From: JAVZJR01 sp037447235
GTDB taxonomy: Archaea > Micrarchaeota > Micrarchaeia > Anstonellales > Bilamarchaeaceae
Reading direction: 5' to 3'
Assembly: GCA_037447235.1 (NCBI GenBank)
Contig: JBBIHC010000002.1
Coordinates: 1 to 64,000, forward strand
DNA length: 64,000 bases
The notes below the pieces were generated by a model. That model was not told the origin of the DNA. It was given only the letters and a program-made list of their open reading frames with translations, and ran no database searches. Of the stretch, positions 50,584 to 59,860 are shown one piece after another. Both the position numbers and the translations under genes were made by a program. Position 1 is the stretch's first letter. Each line of letters begins with the position of its first letter.

Positions 50584-51226
50584 TGCCCATCGCTTCCATC
50601 AAAGTCTTTTCGTTGACGGGGCCCGCATAGGTTGTACCGCCTATTATCGTCGTCGGGTGGGTCTTCACGCCGTGCTTTTCCTCCAACGCCTCGACTATCG
50701 AACTGCCTATCCCGCCATCAAACGCATATATCCTTATCCTGTCTTTGTTTGGAAGGCCGTCCCTTGCCCTGAGTATGGCGTCCCCGGCTTGTTTGCAGTC
50801 CGTGCAGTTTTTGTTGTCATAAAAAAACATCACAATTGCATATTTGTCCCCGCACTTTTCATTTATCTTCTTTGCCAGCAAGTAAGACTGCGCCTGCAGT
50901 ACCATGTAATCTTTTTTTACCTCGCCAGAGGAAAATCCGCGCTCTTCCTCCATCAGGTTTATCCTGTATCCGACTTCCTCCCGCTCAGCATCAAGATGCT
51001 GCAGCTCGGAGCGGTAAACCGGACAAAATGAGGTATCGTTTTCTTCAAGAAGCAGGAGCAGTTCAACCCCGAAAATGCGCTGGTTCAGCGAGGCGATGTT
51101 CCTGTCGATGGCGTTCATCGCGTCCTGGTTTATTATCGTTCCTACATAAACCCCTGCTGAAAAAAGGGCCGCGGCAATGATAAACGCAAGCATATAAAGT
51201 TCAACCGATATCTTTCTTTCCATCAA
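50573..51226 (-). CDS. Membrane-anchored thioredoxin-fold protein
   Basis: 217 residues. N-terminal membrane helix (about 8-30), a helical spacer with one cysteine (about 35-120), then a thioredoxin-like domain (about 125-217) with C141-T-D-C144 after FFYDNKN and a cis-proline in THPTTII (near 192). Probably a thiol oxidoreductase facing outside. Could help disulfide formation in the many cysteine-rich exported proteins of this window. Operon with DUF167 and Lhr. Confidence 0.85.
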   Translation of the reverse strand: MMERKISVELYMLAFIIAAALFSAGVYVGTIINQDAMNAIDRNIASLNQRIFGVELLLLLEENDTSFCPVYRSELQHLDAEREEVGYRINLMEEERGFSSGEVKKDYMVLQAQSYLLAKKINEKCGDKYAIVMFFYDNKNCTDCKQAGDAILRARDGLPNKDRIRIYAFDGGIGSSIVEALEEKHGVKTHPTTIIGGTTYAGPVNEKTLMEAMGNAD

Positions 51227-51233
51227 GCCACCT

Positions 51234-52424
51234 TCACCACGAGTATTTTTCCATTTTTAATTCCTGCAATACCATAAGGAGGTTGTACCCCATCATAAGG
51301 TACCAGTAGAAGAAGTAATAAAGGATTATCGGTATGATGCTGACTTTCTCTTTTTCAAAGCTTTTCAGCACGAGCGCCAGCCAGATGACCGAGGCAGCTC
51401 CGGCGAAGAACAGCGGGACGGTTATCGGGCTGACCCCAAGCGCCACGCTCTCAAGCAGGACATACTGGCTGTAATATGGCTTGTTTAACAGCGCATTGAC
51501 CATAAGTCCGAATACGGTAAAAAAAGCAGCAAGCGTTATGAAATTCAGCGGGATGAAGAATAAGCCGAAATCACCATACTTTGGATTTATCAGGTGCCGG
51601 TAATTCCAGTAATTTCTCACCCCGCCCCTTTGCCACCTAACCCTCTGCCTGAGCAGGTCTTTGATATTGTCAGGGGGTTCTGTAAATACCTCTGCCTTTA
51701 CCGAGCTTCTTATCCTGAAATTGTGCTTTTGAAGGCGCAGCGCTATTTCCTGGTCCTCCACAAGATTGTTTTCGTCAAAACCCCCCACTTCCCTGAAAAC
51801 GGATGCCCGAAACATTGAAAACGGGCCTGGCGCTACTGGCACTGAATCTATGAAACTCAGGAGTTTTCTGGAAAAAATTATCATTAGGTACTCTATCCTC
51901 TGCAACTCAACAAGCAGGTTTTTTGATGGTTTTATTTTTATGGCTGGCGTGACTGCCGCCACCTCGCCATCTTTCCTAAAAAAGGCAAGCAGCTGTTTCA
52001 GCGTCTTTGGCATCACCTCGGAATCCGCATCCATTGTCACTATGAATTCGCCCTTTGCGAGCCCTATGCCGCGGTTCAGCGCAGCCCCCTTTCCGGAATT
52101 TTTTTGCGTGAATACCCTTACCCCACGTTCTTCAAATTTTTTTGCTTCGCTTTGCGTTCGGTCGGTTGAGCCGTCGTCTATGATTATGATTTCAAGTTTT
52201 TCCCTTGGGTAATCGAGCTGCAGGAGGGAGCGCAGGCATTTTCCTATGCATTTCTCTTCGTTATAGGCAGGGATTATTATGCTGACCAATGGAGCATAAT
52301 TTTCGTCTATTTCCGGTTCCTCATCATAATTCTTTCTGTATGTAAAAAGGAGAAGAAAATAGAAAACCACAGTGAATACGGCGAAAAACGCGATGCTGTA
52401 GTTGACTATTGTAATGATGTCCAT
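51234..52424 (-). CDS. Membrane glycosyltransferase, family 2
   Basis: 396 residues. One N-terminal membrane helix, then the GT2 domain with SIIIPAYNEE (about 48-57), IIDDGSTDRT (about 80-89), MDADSEV (about 129-135) and the QRVRWQRG motif (near 265), then two to three C-terminal helices. Typical of processive or polyprenol-linked sugar transferases. It likely makes a cell-surface glycan or modifies a lipid. Sits between a thioredoxin-fold gene and a prepilin peptidase, all in one direction. Confidence 0.9.
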   Translation of the reverse strand: MDIITIVNYSIAFFAVFTVVFYFLLLFTYRKNYDEEPEIDENYAPLVSIIIPAYNEEKCIGKCLRSLLQLDYPREKLEIIIIDDGSTDRTQSEAKKFEERGVRVFTQKNSGKGAALNRGIGLAKGEFIVTMDADSEVMPKTLKQLLAFFRKDGEVAAVTPAIKIKPSKNLLVELQRIEYLMIIFSRKLLSFIDSVPVAPGPFSMFRASVFREVGGFDENNLVEDQEIALRLQKHNFRIRSSVKAEVFTEPPDNIKDLLRQRVRWQRGGVRNYWNYRHLINPKYGDFGLFFIPLNFITLAAFFTVFGLMVNALLNKPYYSQYVLLESVALGVSPITVPLFFAGAASVIWLALVLKSFEKEKVSIIPIILYYFFYWYLMMGYNLLMVLQELKMEKYSW

Positions 52425-52438
52425 CCGCTATCATCTGC

Positions 52439-53314
52439 TCATATTCCGAAAAGCAGGTTTTTTGAGAAGAATATGGCAAGCAGCATGCCGCTGAGAAGGA
52501 AGGGCACGAAAGGAGGCAGATTGGCGTATATCCATAGCGTTTCCAGGCCGCTTTCCTTCAGTCTTGCGAGCTCCTCTGTAGTTACCAGCCTTTTTATGCC
52601 GTAGTCGCGCACTACCTTTGGGTCAATGAGCTCTATCGCGACAACATCCTCCGCCTCTATCCTATCCAGCGGAAGCTCCTCTGCCAGCATGAGCGTGATG
52701 TCCTGTTTGTACACCATGAAAAATATCGTCGCAAGGAGCAGGATGGAAACAATCCCAAGATAAACAGGCGAGAAGACCGGGGAATTCACATAAACGTATA
52801 TGAAAAATATGAAAGGAATTATCAAAAGAAGGTAAAGCAGGTTTGGGGAGCCGCCCTGCGACATTATTTTTGTTGCGAATTTTATCGTTGCATAGATGGT
52901 GAAGAGCAGGCCCGCGTATATCATTGCCGGTATTATGAAAGGCAGATTGAATGAAAGGCCTGCAAATGAAGGCACGAACGGCACAAGAAGCATCATGGCC
53001 GCCATCGTGATTACATCAGCGCCGCCTATCTGGCCCATCCTGTAAAAGACATAACCAATTGCAGCTATGAAGAGTGCCGCGCCAAATGTGAATATGAGCA
53101 CGTCAAAGTCCGGCTGGAAAAGGTAGGAAGCGATGTTTGTTACTATCGCCAGCCCCAAAAAGCCGTATAATACCCTATCCGGCACGTTTTTCCTGTTGAA
53201 CAGGTCGTAATACGCGACAACCAGCACTCCGGCAAAAGCAAGAATCAGGCGTATCGTCTCGCCTGCGACTGGAACATTGCTGAATAAGATTCGCTCTATC
53301 AGCCCTTCAAACAT
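52439..53314 (-). CDS. Type IV prepilin (archaellin/pilin) peptidase
   Basis: 291 residues, about eight helices. The two catalytic aspartates of the A24 family are D37 in AYYDLFNRKNVPD and D100 in QIGGAD (normally G-x-GD). A cytoplasmic insertion of charged residues (about 205-260) lies in the C-terminal part. It cleaves the class III signal peptides of pilin-like proteins. No obvious pilin gene is in the window, so its substrates are elsewhere. Part of the minus-strand series from 53.3 to 47.5 kb. Confidence 0.9.
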   Translation of the reverse strand: MFEGLIERILFSNVPVAGETIRLILAFAGVLVVAYYDLFNRKNVPDRVLYGFLGLAIVTNIASYLFQPDFDVLIFTFGAALFIAAIGYVFYRMGQIGGADVITMAAMMLLVPFVPSFAGLSFNLPFIIPAMIYAGLLFTIYATIKFATKIMSQGGSPNLLYLLLIIPFIFFIYVYVNSPVFSPVYLGIVSILLLATIFFMVYKQDITLMLAEELPLDRIEAEDVVAIELIDPKVVRDYGIKRLVTTEELARLKESGLETLWIYANLPPFVPFLLSGMLLAIFFSKNLLFGI

Positions 53315-53376
53315 AATATCCCCGATGTATTCTTATGTCGGAATTAATAAAAATGTGCTGGATGCGGGGGGCATTG

Positions 53377-53685
53377 CTATTCCATAAGGTTCTTCAGCGT
53401 CTCGCTTGTAAAGTCGTTTGAAAGCGCCTGGTCAAGGCCGGGTATGCCTGTTTCCAGGTTCGCCCCAAGTTGCTGGGTTGCGGACTGCCCCTGCTCGCCT
53501 GCCGCGGCCGCCTTCTCCACCACAGCAAAATCTATCTGCAGCATATTGCCGCATAGCGGGCATTTTCCAACCGCCGTCATCTGCTGGAGCTCTATATTGC
53601 CGTTGAAAACAAAATTCATCTCAGTACCGCATTTGAGGCATTTCACATTTCTTTTAAGGTCCATACGATCGCCTTGTATCGCCAT
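53377..53685 (-). CDS. Zinc-ribbon protein
   Basis: 102 residues from ATG at 53685 (53664 gives 95). CLKCG (near 16-20) and CPLCG (near 42-46) form one zinc ribbon. After it, a low-complexity Ala/Gln stretch (about 55-75) and a short helical tail (GIPGLDQALSNDF). Possibly nucleic acid or protein binding. Lies upstream of the peptidase, 63 nt away. No recognised family. Confidence 0.7.
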   Translation of the reverse strand: MAIQGDRMDLKRNVKCLKCGTEMNFVFNGNIELQQMTAVGKCPLCGNMLQIDFAVVEKAAAAGEQGQSATQQLGANLETGIPGLDQALSNDFTSETLKNLME

Positions 53686-53789
53686 CTCGCAAACAGAATA
53701 AAAACATTTCTGTTTTATCAAATTTAGCCGGCCGTTTAAGCCATTGATATTTAATAAAATTTAAATATTTAATGATTTATTAAATAGCC

Positions 53790-54878
53790 ATGGCAGGCAG
53801 GAAAATCAGATGCGCGGTTGTGGGGGTCGGCAATTGCTTTGCCGGTCTGGTGCAGGGGATAGAGTATTACAGGCAGCATCCAGAGATGGAAATCATCGGA
53901 GTGATGCATCCCGAAATAGGCGGGTATTCAATACACGACCTGGAGTTCGTCGCCGCCTTTGATGTTGACAGCAAAAAGGTCGGGCGGCCGCTCAGCGAGG
54001 CGGTTTATGCAGAGCCGAACAAGGTCAGATGGGTGCCAGAACTCAGCCGGATGCATGATGTGATAGTAAAGCAGGCGCCGCGCCTTGACGGCATCGGGCA
54101 TTATGTTGAAAAGGTGGTGGTGCCGGTTAAGGACCGCCCGATTGAAGAGCTCAGAAAGGAGATTCTGGAAGAATTGAAAAACAAGAATGTCGGGATACTC
54201 GTTTCCTATCTTCCCGTTGGCTCGGATAATGCGACTAAATTCTGGGCGCAGGTTTGCCTTGATGCAAGAATAGCTTTTGTGAACTGTATGCCGAGCTTCA
54301 TTGCTTCCGACCCGGAATGGGCAGAAAGGTTCAGGAAGGCAAACATCCCTGTCATCGGAGATGATATAAAGGGCCAGGTCGGTGCCACTATAGTCCACCG
54401 CGCGCTTGCCAGATTGTGCGACGACCGCGGCACCCGCATAGAAAGGACATACCAGATAAATGTCGGCGGGAACACAGACTTTCTTTCTATGAAAGAGCAG
54501 GAAAGGCTGCATTCCAAGAGGATATCAAAAACAGAAAGCGTGCAGTCGCAACTGCGGCAACGCTTACCGGATGATGCGATTTATGTTGGCCCATCTGACT
54601 TCATTCCGTTCCTGGGCAACACCAAGCTCATGTTCATGCGCATAGAGGGCAGGATGTGGGCGAATATCCCGTACAATATGGAGGTCCGGCTTGAGGTTGA
54701 CGACAAGGCAAATTCAGCAGGCATAGTGATTGATGCGATAAGGCTGGCAAAGCTCGCCCTAAACAAGAATATTGGCGGCCCGGTCATTGCCGCATCGGCT
54801 TATCTTATGAAGCATCCTCCGGTGCAGATGAGCGATTCCGAGGCAAGAAAGGCCCTGGATGATTTCATAAGGGGCTAG
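53790..54878 (+). CDS. ino1: myo-Inositol-1-phosphate synthase
   Basis: Converts glucose 6-phosphate to inositol 1-phosphate with NAD, first step to phosphoinositol lipids. 362 residues. Rossmann motif VVGVGNCFAGLVQG (about 10-23), conserved VNCMPSFIASDP (near 167), GDDIKGQVGATIVHR (near 190), TYQINVGGNTDFLSM (near 220) and SAGIVIDAIRLAKLA (near 310). ATG at 53790 below an A/T-rich region with inverted TTAAATATTTAA at about 53761-53772. A single gene. Firm assignment. Confidence 0.96.
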   Translation: MAGRKIRCAVVGVGNCFAGLVQGIEYYRQHPEMEIIGVMHPEIGGYSIHDLEFVAAFDVDSKKVGRPLSEAVYAEPNKVRWVPELSRMHDVIVKQAPRLDGIGHYVEKVVVPVKDRPIEELRKEILEELKNKNVGILVSYLPVGSDNATKFWAQVCLDARIAFVNCMPSFIASDPEWAERFRKANIPVIGDDIKGQVGATIVHRALARLCDDRGTRIERTYQINVGGNTDFLSMKEQERLHSKRISKTESVQSQLRQRLPDDAIYVGPSDFIPFLGNTKLMFMRIEGRMWANIPYNMEVRLEVDDKANSAGIVIDAIRLAKLALNKNIGGPVIAASAYLMKHPPVQMSDSEARKALDDFIRG

Positions 54879-54903
54879 GCTAAAAACAACCGCCGGGCAG
54901 CCG

Positions 54904-55182
54904 TTAGAATTTTGGCATTATGTCCGGTTTCTCGTCAGTCAAATTGTTGAAGTACGGCTGCCAGCTTATAACATATCCCACATAAGCCGCGATTATCCTG
55001 TTTAATATCTCAATCCTCTTCCCCAGCACGAGTACCGCCAGGAACTGGAGGGAGTAGCAGGCTTGCGCTATCATCCCGAACAGAATCATGATCAGGCCTA
55101 TCACTATGTAGTATATAAACCGGACGAATAACTCTATCCTGCTGGCGCTCTCCTCAAAAGGAAGCTCAACCTCAACTTTCAT
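54904..55182 (-). CDS. DUF4389-like membrane protein
   Basis: 92 residues. Two membrane helices (about 20-45, 50-75), the latter in VLGKRIEILNRIIAAYVGYV. The ending NLTDEKPDIMPKF resembles the R-T-D-E-x-P end of DUF4389 proteins, which in archaea have no known function. Close to pepA and upstream of no gene. Confidence 0.75.
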   Translation of the reverse strand: MKVEVELPFEESASRIELFVRFIYYIVIGLIMILFGMIAQACYSLQFLAVLVLGKRIEILNRIIAAYVGYVISWQPYFNNLTDEKPDIMPKF

Positions 55183-55193
55183 ACTTCATAACC

Positions 55194-56609
55194 TCATTTT
55201 TTCCTTTTAATCAAATCAACAAATAACTGCAACAGCAATCTTGCGCCGGTCCCGCTCGCGCCCTTTTCCAGATACGGGTGTTGCGCGTTTATCAGGTCAA
55301 CGCCTGCAATGTCAAGATGCGCCCATCTGCTCTCGCCCACGAATTCTTTCAAAAAGGCCGCGCCTGTTATCGAGCCTGCTTCGCCGGTATCGCTTATGTT
55401 CTTTATGTCGGCTATCTCGGACTTCATCATCTCGCCGTATTCCTTCCAAATCGGGAAAGGCCACACCCTCTCAAAAGTTTCGTTGCCAGCTTTTTGCAGC
55501 ATTTCTGAAAGCCCGCTGTCATTGCTGAAGAGCCCTGCAGCGTGCCTGCCCAATGCGACTATTATTGCCCCGGTCAGAGTTGCCACATCTATGATGTAAT
55601 CAGGCTTTTGTTCAGCGGCGTAAGCGAGCGCATCGGCAAGTATCAGCCTGCCTTCCGCATCAGTGTTAAGCACTTCTATGGTCTTGCCGTTGTATGCTTT
55701 CCAGATGTCGCCCGGCTTCTGCGCGCTGCCTGAAGGCATGTTCTCTGCAAGCGGCAGGACTGCGATGAGCCGCATCGGGAGCTTCAGCTCCGCCGCCCCC
55801 CGTATGGCCGCCAGAGCCGCAAGCGCGCCAGACTTGTCATACTTCATCTCGTGCATTTTTGCCGATGGTTTTATTGATATGCCTCCGCTGTCAAAAGTGA
55901 TGCCTTTTCCTACCACCGCGCAAAACGGCTTCGCCGCTCCTTTGTACTCAAGCACCACAAGCCTTGGCGGGTTTGCGCTGCCGGAGCCTACTGCCAGCAG
56001 GGCATTCATCTTCATCTTCCTCAGCTCCTTATCGTTGAAAATCCTTGCCTTTAATCCGTATTTCTTTGCCAGCGCTGAAGCCTCTTTGGCGATGAAGTCC
56101 GGAGTTGCTATGTTCGCCGGCAGCTCATTCAGTTCTCTGAGGTAATTCTGCGAGACGGCAAATATCCTTCCAGCCCTTGCTTCTTCGCTTACATCCTCCG
56201 CAGTCACGAGCGTTATGCTGTCCAGCATTTTTTCTTCGGGTTTTGACTTGAACCGCAGGCACTTGTAATCCGCCAGCACTGCCCCTTCAACGAGCAGCCT
56301 CGCCGCTTTGTTCATCTTTGGCACTACAATCCCGACAGCGTTGTATTTCAGCGATTTGGCAAGCCTGACTGCAGCACCGCCTGCCCTTCTAAGAAAGTCC
56401 TGCTCAAATTCATCTTTTTTGCCCAATGAGAAAAAGGCTATCCTCTTGTATGGTCTGCCGGTTACCGCCGATGAGTAGAGCGTGCAGGCCTTCCCCTCAA
56501 ATGTCCTGGTATCGTTTTTCAGTGCATTGAATTCCGGCGGAAAATCTTTTTCAAAGCCGACAAAAACCAGCAGGTCGCCTTCAAAATGCCTTTTTGCTAT
56601 AACATCCAT
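55194..56609 (-). CDS. pepA: Leucyl aminopeptidase, M17 family
   Basis: Hexameric two-zinc cytosolic aminopeptidase. 471 residues, as in bacteria. VGKGITFDSGGISIKP (about 242-257), the lysine in MHEMKYDKSGA (about 262-272) and the signature NTDAEGRL (near 318-325) with LADALAYA. Starts at ATG 56609 from an A/T-rich region shared with the divergent gene. M17 aminopeptidases are less usual in archaea than in bacteria, so this may be acquired. Followed after 11 nt by the DUF4389-like gene. Firm on family. Confidence 0.95.
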   Translation of the reverse strand: MDVIAKRHFEGDLLVFVGFEKDFPPEFNALKNDTRTFEGKACTLYSSAVTGRPYKRIAFFSLGKKDEFEQDFLRRAGGAAVRLAKSLKYNAVGIVVPKMNKAARLLVEGAVLADYKCLRFKSKPEEKMLDSITLVTAEDVSEEARAGRIFAVSQNYLRELNELPANIATPDFIAKEASALAKKYGLKARIFNDKELRKMKMNALLAVGSGSANPPRLVVLEYKGAAKPFCAVVGKGITFDSGGISIKPSAKMHEMKYDKSGALAALAAIRGAAELKLPMRLIAVLPLAENMPSGSAQKPGDIWKAYNGKTIEVLNTDAEGRLILADALAYAAEQKPDYIIDVATLTGAIIVALGRHAAGLFSNDSGLSEMLQKAGNETFERVWPFPIWKEYGEMMKSEIADIKNISDTGEAGSITGAAFLKEFVGESRWAHLDIAGVDLINAQHPYLEKGASGTGARLLLQLFVDLIKRKK

Positions 56610-56666
56610 GAAACCACGGATTCCTATATGCTTTTAATTTTAAAAGTTTAGCTGTGAAGCTAGATT

Positions 56667-57542
56667 ATGGAAAAAAAGCCAGACATTCGCTTTGGGCCTG
56701 CCGGCATACCCATACAATGCGATGGAAGAAGCACGCTTGAAGGGGTAAAATGCTGCGCACAGCTCGGCCTTCGCGCGATGGAGATGGAGTTTGTTCAGGG
56801 CGTGAGGCTGAAAGAAAAGGATGCCGAAATAATAGGGAAAGCAGCAGAAGAGGCTGATGTCTCCCTTTCATCGCACGCGCCTTATTTCATAAATTTCTGC
56901 TCAAAGGAAAAAATCAAGGTGGCAAACAGCATAAGGAATCTATTTCAATCGGCAGTAATAACCGCGGCAGCAAGGGGCAGGATAACGGTTTTCCATCCCG
57001 GTTTCTACCAAAAACAAAGCCCTGAAGAGGCATATGCGGCCGCCAAAAAAAACCTGCTTGAAGCTTATGAAAAGATACGGTCTGCAAAAGCAGGCAAGGT
57101 AATCCTTGGCGCTGAGACAGTGGGCAAGAAAAGCGCGTTCGGCGGCTTCCACGAAGTTGTCAGGCTTGCGGCAGAGCTTGATTTCGTGCAGCCCGTCCTT
57201 GATTTTGCCCATATGCACGCCAGAAGGGATTTCCTGATAAGGAATGAAGAGGACTACAGGAGAATTTTCGGCATTCTTGAAAATGAGCTTGGGGGCTATG
57301 TGAATCATTTTCACTCGCATTTCTCGGAGATAAAATACAGCGACAAGGGCGAGCTTTCCCACCTGCCGCTCGGCACCAATAACGAGCCGCCGATAGAACC
57401 GCTGCTCCGCGTTGTCGCGGAGAATGGCTACAGCGGGGCCATCATATGCGAGACGCCCAAACTGGACATAGACGCGCAAAAAATGCAGAAGATCTATGAG
57501 AAGCTGCACGGTGAAGAAGATGGCAAAAAGAAAAAAGGATGA
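56667..57542 (+). CDS. Endonuclease IV-like TIM-barrel (AP endonuclease) protein
   Basis: 291 residues. LSSHAPYFINFCS (about 71-83), TVFHPGFY (about 108-115), GAETVGKKSAFG (about 149-160), VLDFAHMHAR (about 177-186) and FHSHFSE (near 214) supply the three-metal His/Glu/Asp ligands of Nfo. It cleaves abasic sites. TTTAAA at 56639-56644 is 25 nt upstream, so leaderless. The 3' end overlaps the coiled-coil gene by 23 nt. Confidence 0.9.
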   Translation: MEKKPDIRFGPAGIPIQCDGRSTLEGVKCCAQLGLRAMEMEFVQGVRLKEKDAEIIGKAAEEADVSLSSHAPYFINFCSKEKIKVANSIRNLFQSAVITAAARGRITVFHPGFYQKQSPEEAYAAAKKNLLEAYEKIRSAKAGKVILGAETVGKKSAFGGFHEVVRLAAELDFVQPVLDFAHMHARRDFLIRNEEDYRRIFGILENELGGYVNHFHSHFSEIKYSDKGELSHLPLGTNNEPPIEPLLRVVAENGYSGAIICETPKLDIDAQKMQKIYEKLHGEEDGKKKKG

Positions 57543-58461
57543 AAGCACGGCAAACCGGAATGAGAAAAAAGAAGAGCTTCTGGTTGATTACTTTGAGAAT
57601 GCTTCGGCCTTTTTTGGTGAGAGGAAAAGCAGGTTGCACGAGCTTGAAAAGCACTATAACGAATCATACTCCCGGGACATCAAGGACGAGATGAACATAA
57701 TCAAAGAAGAGATAAAAAAGAAACGCGCCGAGTTTGTTGATAAAATATACGAAAACTCAGAAGAACTCCGATATCTGAAAAAATATTTTCCGGATTTTTT
57801 CGCCATTCTGCTTGAAGAGCCTGAGATTGGCAAGATAATTAAAAAGCACGATCTGCTTTTTGACAACCTGGAATTCCCGCAGCCAGCGCGGCGTTTGATG
57901 GAAATAAGAAGAGCCAGAATGCAGCTAAAAGATGCAATAAAGTTTCTTGAAAAATGGCCAAGCATCATAAAAAAGAAGCAGTTAACAGCTACTTATCCGC
58001 TGCTTGAAGGGGAAATAACCAGGGATATGGAAAGCTCGGAAGCAGTTGAAAAACTGAAGGAAATGGACCGGGCATTGAAAAGGGAGGGGTGGAAGGCCAT
58101 AATCAGCGATTTGGCATTGTTGAGGCAGGTCGCAGAGCGTTATGTCCAAAAACGGAAGAAACTCGACATTGAGATCCTACAACTATCCAATATTTACGAA
58201 GATGCCAAAGGCAAGGGCACTGTTGCTGAGTACAATGCCCTCAAAAGGCTTGAGAACGCCAAAAAGAAAAGAGAGAAGCTGGATAGATTCATAAGAAGGC
58301 TTATGCTCGCAAACACGGCATTTCTGGATAGCCTGAAGAAAAGCAGAAACTGGTTAAGCCGCTCTAAGAAAAGCGAATTGGAAAAAATCGCAGAGAGCGT
58401 GGCGTCAAAAAAAATAAGGGAAAAAATCTGGCTTGAATGGATGCGCAGAAAACTTGCCTGA
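57520..58461 (+). CDS. Hypothetical coiled-coil protein
   Basis: 313 residues from ATG at 57520 (GGTGA six nt upstream). Almost all helical and lysine-rich, with long charged helices about 20-65, 190-260 and 270-305; no signal or membrane segment. No known family. Translated from within the endonuclease IV transcript, so DNA-related work is possible. Stops one nt before the convergent TPR gene. Confidence 0.78.
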   Translation: MAKRKKDESTANRNEKKEELLVDYFENASAFFGERKSRLHELEKHYNESYSRDIKDEMNIIKEEIKKKRAEFVDKIYENSEELRYLKKYFPDFFAILLEEPEIGKIIKKHDLLFDNLEFPQPARRLMEIRRARMQLKDAIKFLEKWPSIIKKKQLTATYPLLEGEITRDMESSEAVEKLKEMDRALKREGWKAIISDLALLRQVAERYVQKRKKLDIEILQLSNIYEDAKGKGTVAEYNALKRLENAKKKREKLDRFIRRLMLANTAFLDSLKKSRNWLSRSKKSELEKIAESVASKKIREKIWLEWMRRKLA

Positions 58462-58971
58462 TTATTTTTTCTGAAGGGCCTTTCTTATGCTCTGCTTGTC
58501 GTTTTCCCCATATGCGGGGTTTTTTTCTATTACCTCGTGAAAGAAATCCCTCAGCATGCTTATCGTTTTTTGCTTGTTTGCGGCATACGCTTTTTTTATG
58601 TATGCCGCGCTTATCTGGTTTCCTTCAAGCAGATAACATACCGCCAGGTAAAAATTGGCTTCCTGGTCGTTCGGTTCCATTTCCAGGCAGGAAAGGAATC
58701 TCGCCTTTGCATTTTCGGTGTCAAGCATCTCAAGGTATGCCAGACCGTCAAGAAGCATGGAATCGCAGTTTTTTCTTATTGAAAGCGACCTCTCAAAATG
58801 CTCGTGGGCCAGCTCGTAATTTCTCATCCGCATTGCTATGATTCCGAGTAGGTACCAGGCCATGCCGTCTTTGCTGTCTTTCAGTATGCAATCGTCAAGC
58901 TTTTTTTTGGCTTCCCCATATTTTCTCTTGGCAAGAAGCGCCTTTATCCGTGCCTCTTCGGTTTTTTCCAT
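58462..58971 (-). CDS. TPR-repeat protein
   Basis: 169 residues with four or more tetratricopeptide-like helical pairs: GEAKKKLDDCILKDSKDGMA, WYLLGIIAMRMRNYELAHEHF, LLDGLAYLEMLDTENAKARF and EANFYLAVCYLLEGN. Probably a protein-interaction scaffold in the cytoplasm. Its stop meets that of the coiled-coil gene. Confidence 0.85.
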   Translation of the reverse strand: MEKTEEARIKALLAKRKYGEAKKKLDDCILKDSKDGMAWYLLGIIAMRMRNYELAHEHFERSLSIRKNCDSMLLDGLAYLEMLDTENAKARFLSCLEMEPNDQEANFYLAVCYLLEGNQISAAYIKKAYAANKQKTISMLRDFFHEVIEKNPAYGENDKQSIRKALQKK

Positions 58972-59132
58972 GCAATTGTTATTTCCAGCATTCTTTAAAA
59001 ATTATTCTTAATATGATAACATCCGGATATTGCCCGGATATGCGGCCGAAGCAGGAGACGGCGCCGGCGCAAGCCAAGGTTTATAAAGTGTTTCATTTAT
59101 ATATTTGTATGTAAGTGGAAAAATGTGGTAGT

Positions 59133-59381
59133 ATGTTCATTCAAAGGAAGAAAGAGAGGCAGCAGTCGCAGTTGCCTGGCGTGCTGTTAGTAGACTATAT
59201 GAATGAGCGGGAAACTGCAAGGCAAACCGGCATAAGCGTCAGGTGTGCGCTGGGGCTTCCGGAAGCCGCTAGAAACGCCGGAAGCGCAAGCCTGTTTTTG
59301 GCTGCCGCAAAGAACGCCGAGAAGCGCAACCTCCACGAACTTCCGCGTAATCTTCTCCGTTTGATTAAGGAGCTTGCCTAA
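59133..59381 (+). CDS. Small hypothetical protein
   Basis: 82 residues from ATG at 59133; GTG at 59115 would add six. N-terminal basic MFIQRKKERQQSQ, then helix-rich stretch with EAARNAGSASLFLAAAKNAEKR. Two boxes are upstream, TTTATAAA at 59080-59087 and TTTATATAT at about 59096-59104. No family recognised. Separate from the next gene by 40 nt. Confidence 0.6.
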   Translation: MFIQRKKERQQSQLPGVLLVDYMNERETARQTGISVRCALGLPEAARNAGSASLFLAAAKNAEKRNLHELPRNLLRLIKELA

Positions 59382-59421
59382 GGCAGAAGTTTTAAACTTA
59401 TTTCTTTTCAATTAGTTGATT

Positions 59422-59856
59422 ATGGCAGAGCGCTTCGGCATAGTTAGAACTAAGCCCGAGCCATACCGGGCACTTGAATCGTTAGAGATCTCCAGGGAGC
59501 TCCTGAAAAATGCCGAAAGATATTTTGAGGAAGGAAGATATCCGGATGCCTATAACGAAGCGCTTGGGGCAATCAGGATGTCGGCCGCGGCTTTGATGTT
59601 CATTGACGGCAGGATCGCGCCAACGCTGGAAAGCGCGACCGAATATGTCCGGGAGTTTTATCCCCAGCTGAATGCCGAGGAATGGAGGCGGCTTGAGCTG
59701 AACAGCCCTCAGAATAGGGGGGCGTTTGTCAGGATTATGGACGCATTGGGCGTAAAAAAAACGGACGAGAGCACCGAGGCTGGCAATGCCGTGACGCTTG
59801 CCAGATATTTTGTCGCATATGCAGACAAAGCGGTTGGCGGCGGCTTTTTAGAGTGA
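59422..59856 (+). CDS. HEPN-like helical protein
   Basis: 144 residues. Two long helices, ALESLEISRELLKNAERYFEEG and PDAYNEALGAIRMSAAALMFIDG, resemble a HEPN fold; two further helices follow. HEPN proteins can be nucleases or nucleotidyltransferase partners, but the usual R-x4-6-H is not seen. ATG at 59422. Four nt before alaS, so the two may be one transcript. Confidence 0.65.
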   Translation: MAERFGIVRTKPEPYRALESLEISRELLKNAERYFEEGRYPDAYNEALGAIRMSAAALMFIDGRIAPTLESATEYVREFYPQLNAEEWRRLELNSPQNRGAFVRIMDALGVKKTDESTEAGNAVTLARYFVAYADKAVGGGFLE

Positions 59857-59860
59857 GCTT

